This document shows, piece after piece, positions 60,806 to 64,000 of a stretch of DNA of 64,000 nt (position 1 is the first letter of the stretch; every line of letters starts with the position of its first letter). The DNA comes from Candidatus Fermentithermobacillaceae bacterium (GTDB lineage: Bacteria; Bacillota; Sulfobacillia; Fermentithermobacillales; DUSS01), in NCBI GenBank assembly GCA_014896535.1, contig JADBKE010000009.1:1-64000 (forward strand). The letters are read 5' to 3'. The position numbers and the translations under genes were made by a program. The notes under the pieces are model-generated. The model saw only the letters and a program-made list of their open reading frames with translations, did not search any database and was not told where the DNA came from.

Positions 60806-61492
60806 CTATGCCGAAGTAGCTTTCCCTAGGACTTCCCTCGCGAAACCCGCGAGCGCCTGCCTCTCTTCCCCGCCGAAAGACCGGAGCTCCTTAGCAAATC
60901 TTTCCAACAAGGACCCGATAGAGGGCAACTTTCGGGTAAGGCCTTTTACCAGAAGACTACCTGCCACGAACCCTACCAAAAGCAAAGGGCCCGCTTCCAG
61001 GTCAGCTAAGCTCAAGACACGCCCCGCAAGCACCAGATCAAGTCCTACTCGCCTTGCTTCAACGATCAATGCAGCGACGACTGCGGCGCAGAATAGCGCA
61101 GATGAATTCGAGGCCAATTCCTTTCTGAAAAACTCAAAACCTTTCTTTTGCTCCAGGGCCACACCGAACTTCGATAGCATTCTCTGCTTGAGCTTGGACC
61201 ATTCCTCCGTGGTACTGGAGATTTCCGCTCGGGACTCGATAAGGCGGGCCCCTTTTTCGGTCGTCGAGAAGAGCACCTGGGACCTTCCAGGATACCCGGG
61301 ATCAGACCGGGCGTATACCGCCGCGACCAGACCGTCCTTCGCAAGTTCTCTCATCATATCGTAAGCGGTCCATCTGGAAACACCCATCTCTCTGGCCAGG
61401 TCGGCATAATGCACGGGACCGCCGCAGGCCCTTGCCATACGGAAAAGAGTCTCCAGAAACGCGTACCTTCGCGGACTTAAACGCAACAACAT
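60806..61492 (-). CDS. Winged-helix transcriptional regulator
   Basis: 228 residues from ATG 61492. N-terminal wHTH about 8-85 (HYADLAREMGVSRWTAYDMM, PGYPGRSQVLFSTTEKG) similar to MarR/PadR-type regulators. The C-terminal half has a helical domain with a hydrophobic stretch (LFCAAVVAALIVEARRVGLD, GPLLLVGFVAGSLLVKGL). A perfect 8-bp palindrome 20 bases upstream suggests autoregulation. May control the radical SAM gene 107 bases downstream. Confidence 0.78.
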   Translation of the reverse strand: MLLRLSPRRYAFLETLFRMARACGGPVHYADLAREMGVSRWTAYDMMRELAKDGLVAAVYARSDPGYPGRSQVLFSTTEKGARLIESRAEISSTTEEWSKLKQRMLSKFGVALEQKKGFEFFRKELASNSSALFCAAVVAALIVEARRVGLDLVLAGRVLSLADLEAGPLLLVGFVAGSLLVKGLTRKLPSIGSLLERFAKELRSFGGEERQALAGFAREVLGKATSA

Positions 61493-61511
61493 CCACTCCC
61501 AATAAACCAAA

Positions 61512-61534
61512 ATATACTCCCGTCACGAGTATAT
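61512..61534. promoter_or_regulatory. Palindromic operator upstream of the wHTH regulator
   Basis: ATATACTC (61512-61519) and GAGTATAT (61527-61534) form a perfect inverted repeat with a 7-base spacer and 15-base centre distance, the geometry of a dimeric wHTH site. It sits 20 bases before the regulator start. No second copy was noticed before the radical SAM gene. Confidence 0.65.
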
Positions 61535-61571
61535 GTCCGGCTGGGACAAGGCGTCAACGGTTTGTACTAGT

Positions 61572-61775
61572 TCAAGTCATGCGGCACTCTGGTCCCGGCG
61601 GACCATCGTTGATGATGACTTTCTTTCCCTCCCTGCGAGCGATGAGCCGGGCTTCGCGGCGGACCAGCGACACCAGTTTCGCCGAATTTTCCTCGCCCGG
61701 TTCGAGTCTGGCGTGAACAAGCGTCCCCTTATGCGTTTTCGAAACGAACCATCGACCCGAGACACCTGCCGTCAT
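61572..61775 (-). pseudogene. MinD-superfamily ATPase fragment
   Basis: A 67-codon frame that reads GRWFVSKTHKGTLVHARL, then EENSAKLVSLVRREARLIA and ends IINDGPPGPECRMT. This matches the middle of MinD-type P-loop ATPases with inserted ferredoxin, where the Walker-like text is DGPPGIGCPV. The N-terminal P-loop region and the last half are gone. It follows the remnant of a NifX-like gene, its usual partner. Confidence 0.6.
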
Positions 61776-61920
61776 CTCGATAGCCCCTCTTGTACAGTGT
61801 TACGCACCACGTCAAATGCGCCCGTTTCGGTATCCACTATGACGAGTACGCGCAACGCCCGAACCTTTCGTCCACGGGAGAACCCATTGTGTTTCCCTTC
61901 GAACATACAGCGACCTTCAT
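61772..61920 (-). pseudogene. Frameshifted NifX-like (dinitrogenase FeMo-cofactor type) gene
   Basis: ATG 61920 with GGAGGCAGG upstream begins MKVAVCSKGNTMGSPVDERF then GRCAY, the start of NifX/NafY-like proteins. The frame then meets a stop at 61837; one lost base near 61848 restores VIVDTETGAFDVVRN, which ends at 61772. The C-terminal third is missing. The start overlaps the upstream Mrp fragment by four bases. Confidence 0.65.
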
Positions 61921-62123
61921 CGGTCCTGCCTCCTCTCTGCCTTCTCCAGTTGTTCCAGCATGTACGCAATCTCGAGCAAAAAGTCCGCTCGATATTCCTC
62001 AATCCTTCCCTCATCCCCGAGCACGCTTATCATCGGATCCATTGGTAAAGACCCGATCAGAGGTATTCCGAGGTAGGAGGACACTTCACGGTGCTCGCCG
62101 GTGTTCTTCCGGATGGTATTCAT
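61917..62123 (-). pseudogene. Mrp/NBP35-like ATPase C-terminal fragment
   Basis: 68 codons; YLGIPLIGSLPMDPMISVLG and DEGRIEEYRADFLLEI resemble the C-terminal end of Mrp/ApbC ATPases (LGEIPLDP, DxG). The P-loop half is absent in the sequence upstream, so it is a remnant even though the frame is open. In many anaerobes mrp, nifX-like and minD genes are arranged exactly this way. Confidence 0.5.
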
Positions 62124-62304
62124 CCGCCAAGCTCACGTAGCAAATGTCCCGACGCAGCAGAGCATCAGTTCGTACTCCGCCCGTCCGGAAAGCATGAGGT
62201 CAAAAAGAACGACAAGGCGAATAGCAGGACATAAGGCTATTACGCCGCGGCATTGACTCACGTTACCCGGCAGCTGGGCCGTTGAGCGACCTGGTGAAAA
62301 ATAT

Positions 62305-62340
62305 GGTCGAAGGGACACCAGGGAGGGCATCCCTTCGACC
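62305..62340 (-). terminator. Intrinsic terminator of the membrane module operon
   Basis: GGTCGAAGGGA and TCCCTTCGACC form a perfect 11-bp stem with a 14-base loop; on the minus strand ATATTTTTC follows. It lies 27 bases after the last gene stop at 62367. Confidence 0.88.
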
Positions 62341-62366
62341 GTTTCCTTTTACGCGGCGTCTTGCCC

Positions 62367-62987
62367 CTACTTCACCAGGTGCAGGGCGTCTTTGAAGATG
62401 ACCTGAAGCTTGCCTATCACCAGGGACAGGTAGGCCATGGTGATTGAACCGTATGCCGAGCCGAAGGCCACCATCAAAGCGTATCTTCCGAACATGGAGC
62501 CGTACTTGAGGACGCCGCTTTCCTTCTTCACCGTAAAGAGGAAGTACATGAGGGCCGTGATCACCACAAGGAAGTAGAGGACGCCCTCGAAATTGAACCG
62601 CCCGTCCTTGATGAAAGGCGTGAACGTATCGAAGACCTGCTTGAGGTAGACCGGGGGACTGAAGGCCAAGGTGTAACCGGCCCCATAACCGATCCAGAAG
62701 CCCATCGTGATCCTGGCCACCCACCGGAGCCCCTTAAAGAACCAGCAGTATATGAGAAGCCCGATTACGACCGGAATCAGGAGCGACCACTGGCCTTTCT
62801 CCGCTATGTCCTTTAGGATTAGAGGCTTCAACTGGTTCTCGAAGGTGTAGGTGAGCCCCCTGGCGACGGTCAACCCGACGAACAGGTGCTCAGCGAAGTA
62901 ATAGACGTCGCTTTCCTTAAATAGGTAGGACCAGGCCATGATTATGCAGATGCTGCCCGCAATGGCACCCCACTGTTCAGCTGTCAT
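62367..62987 (-). CDS. Polytopic membrane protein of unknown function
   Basis: 206 residues, AGGAGGTGAACG before ATG. About six membrane helices: WGAIAGSICIIMAWSYLF, YYFAEHLFVGLTVARGLTY, SLLIPVVIGLLIYCWFF, ITMGFWIGYGAGYTLAF, GVLYFLVVITALMYFLF and GRYALMVAFGSAYGSITMAY. An invariant-looking YYFAEH segment faces the membrane. No family recognised. Last gene of an operon that enters from the right. Confidence 0.75.
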   Translation of the reverse strand: MTAEQWGAIAGSICIIMAWSYLFKESDVYYFAEHLFVGLTVARGLTYTFENQLKPLILKDIAEKGQWSLLIPVVIGLLIYCWFFKGLRWVARITMGFWIGYGAGYTLAFSPPVYLKQVFDTFTPFIKDGRFNFEGVLYFLVVITALMYFLFTVKKESGVLKYGSMFGRYALMVAFGSAYGSITMAYLSLVIGKLQVIFKDALHLVK

Positions 62988-63001
62988 GCTCGTTCACCTC
63001 C

Positions 63002-63841
63002 TCAAGCGCGAGACTTCTTTCTGGCGGAAGCGAAGTAACCTATGTTCCCCAAGATGAGGAAGGTGATGATCATCATGTGGCCAAGGGACTGAGCGTCCAT
63101 CCCGGAGCACCCCTTACCCGGAGCGCCCACCAGTTTCTCGTATTCTGCCGCCCCCCTGAGACCGCCCAGGAATCCCTGGAGCTGCCCGGAGCGGATGTAC
63201 TGCTGAAGTCCGGAATACATGGTGAGAGACGCGCCACCAGTGAGAGGCTTTTTCAAAGGCTCCGCTACGTATGTCATCCAATCCGCGTACCCGGGCGTTC
63301 CGACCGTTGTGACGAAAATGAGGTCTACATCGTCCTTGATGGATTTGACCTCGTTCATGATGGGGAACTCCGAAAGAGGTTTGTTTTGCCAGTCGACCCC
63401 GAGCATGGCGCCGTGGATGTCATCGCACATCTGGCGCATGGTCGCTGTGGCGTTCAGCCTGAAGCCCAGGTTGATCCAATCCACGCCGTACTTCTTCCCC
63501 ATCTTTTCAGCTACCGAGCCCACGTATTCCTGAAACATGGGCGGCCCAACCAGCTGGTCGAAGAAAGCTACCCCAACTATCTTGCAGTTCTTCTCGAATG
63601 CCTGCTTGGCGAGGGCCGAAAGCATGGGGTTAAGTTCGGGAGCGTTGCCTGGACCGGTGTCATGGGATACCAGGATGACCGAGCCCGGAGGCAGCTTGTC
63701 GACGGCCTCCCACACCTTTCTCGTATTTTCCGATATGGTAATAGGCAATCCCAGGGGCCAGAACATCGGCACCAGGAGACAGACGATCACAAGGACATAG
63801 ATCCACCTGACGTCTATGCGCTGGAGCTTATCCCAATCCAT
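63002..63841 (-). CDS. Membrane-anchored soluble-domain protein of unknown function
   Basis: 279 residues, AAGGGGGTG before ATG. N-terminal helix (WIYVLVIVCLLVPMFWPLGL), a soluble domain of about 220 residues outside or inside the cell, and a C-terminal helix (LGHMMIITFLILGNIGYFA). The domain includes GSVILVSHDTGPGNAPELNP, KIVGVAFFDQLVGPP and VDLIFVTTVGTPGYADWMTY, an alternating beta/alpha look suggestive of a Rossmann-like fold. Family not recognised. Coupled to the 206-aa gene, 14 bases apart. Confidence 0.75.
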   Translation of the reverse strand: MDWDKLQRIDVRWIYVLVIVCLLVPMFWPLGLPITISENTRKVWEAVDKLPPGSVILVSHDTGPGNAPELNPMLSALAKQAFEKNCKIVGVAFFDQLVGPPMFQEYVGSVAEKMGKKYGVDWINLGFRLNATATMRQMCDDIHGAMLGVDWQNKPLSEFPIMNEVKSIKDDVDLIFVTTVGTPGYADWMTYVAEPLKKPLTGGASLTMYSGLQQYIRSGQLQGFLGGLRGAAEYEKLVGAPGKGCSGMDAQSLGHMMIITFLILGNIGYFASARKKSRA

Positions 63842-63855
63842 CTAAGCTCACCCCC

Positions 63856-64000
63856 TTAGTCCGCGGTGCTTCCGCCGACCCAGCTTCGCTCAAGACCGAG
63901 GATTACCCGGATGCTAGCGGCGAAAGCTCCTATGGCAGCGCCAAGGCGTATCCCCCGCATGCCGGCGGAGTTGGGAACCGACAGGATCCACTCACCCCAT
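63856..64000 (-). CDS. Partial gene, C-terminus of a membrane-module protein
   Basis: The frame enters from the right edge and ends at TAA 63858-63856, 14 bases before the next gene. Visible text: GEWILSVPNSAGMRGIRLG, then FAASIRVILGLERSW near the end. About 47 codons seen. Same operon as the two genes that follow. Product unknown. Confidence 0.55.
   Translation of the reverse strand, partial: WGEWILSVPNSAGMRGIRLGAAIGAFAASIRVILGLERSWVGGSTAD

Noticed and set aside
1-64000. CRISPR arrays, tRNA or rRNA genes
   Set aside because: No regularly spaced repeats and no cloverleaf or rRNA-like stretch were noticed while reading both strands; a tool search could still find a divergent tRNA.

Overview
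The window reads as a chromosomal segment of a GC-rich, spore-forming, anaerobic member of the Bacillota (Clostridia or Limnochordia-like). Support comes from a three-repeat SPOCS (DUF3794) protein with an SH3 domain, a cortex-hydrolase-like GH18 protein with a stalk domain, a PrcB/Gmad2 lipoprotein, VanW, YkvI and YmaF proteins, SpeH-type SAM decarboxylase, folD-fchA, and many GTG/TTG starts behind strong GGAGG sites. Species cannot be fixed from the sequence alone. Most genes lie on the minus strand in short, tightly overlapping operons. No rRNA, tRNA, CRISPR array or prophage was seen.

Layout. 1-2650: an IS607-type element (serine recombinase plus an unusual TnpB, probable omega-RNA region, promoter embedded in the end repeats). 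2.8-9.4 kb: envelope and spore-type genes (SH3 protein, 26-aa hydrophobic peptide, CAP protein, NlpC/P60, serine hydrolase, SPOCS protein, GT2 glycosyltransferase, Nfu). 9.4-13 kb: a five-gene operon that joins a Ycf46-like AAA ATPase to Ycf35/DUF1257, DUF2997, a 76-aa orphan and a membrane coiled-coil protein. 13.2-15.1 kb: AIR-synthase-like protein and an RsmD-like methyltransferase. 15.1-19.8 kb: a translesion cassette (ImuB-like, small DUF6504-like, DnaE2-type polymerase). 19.9-21.8 kb: ECF sigma factor coupled to VanW. 22-25.2 kb: FMN-binding protein, NarL regulator and GAF/PAS histidine kinase. 25.4-37.3 kb: membrane protein, YkvI, germination-type lipoprotein, lysA, GT4, lactate dehydrogenase with an odd tail, His-rich YmaF protein, fchA-folD and GH18. 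37.4-40.9 kb: a five-gene flavin/iron-sulfur amine or amino-acid dehydrogenase operon. 41-51.9 kb: FmdB, polysaccharide deacetylase, TIGR04086 protein, surE, a DinG-like protein with lost helicase motifs, DUF72, ndk, speH, MBL hydrolase and a double GGDEF protein. 51.9-59.1 kb: a DUF3798/BMP-type ABC transporter divergent from a sigma54 activator. 59.3-64 kb: radical SAM protein, winged-helix regulator with a clear palindromic operator, decayed Mrp/NifX/MinD genes, and an uncharacterised membrane module that runs off the window end.

The most promising material for something undescribed is the Ycf46-Ycf35-DUF2997 operon, the TnpB with an altered RuvC-III site, the DinG-like exonuclease with a dead helicase half, and the membrane module at the right edge. 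Functions are from recognition of sequence motifs by eye; no database search was run. Starts were chosen by ribosome-binding site where a good one was visible.
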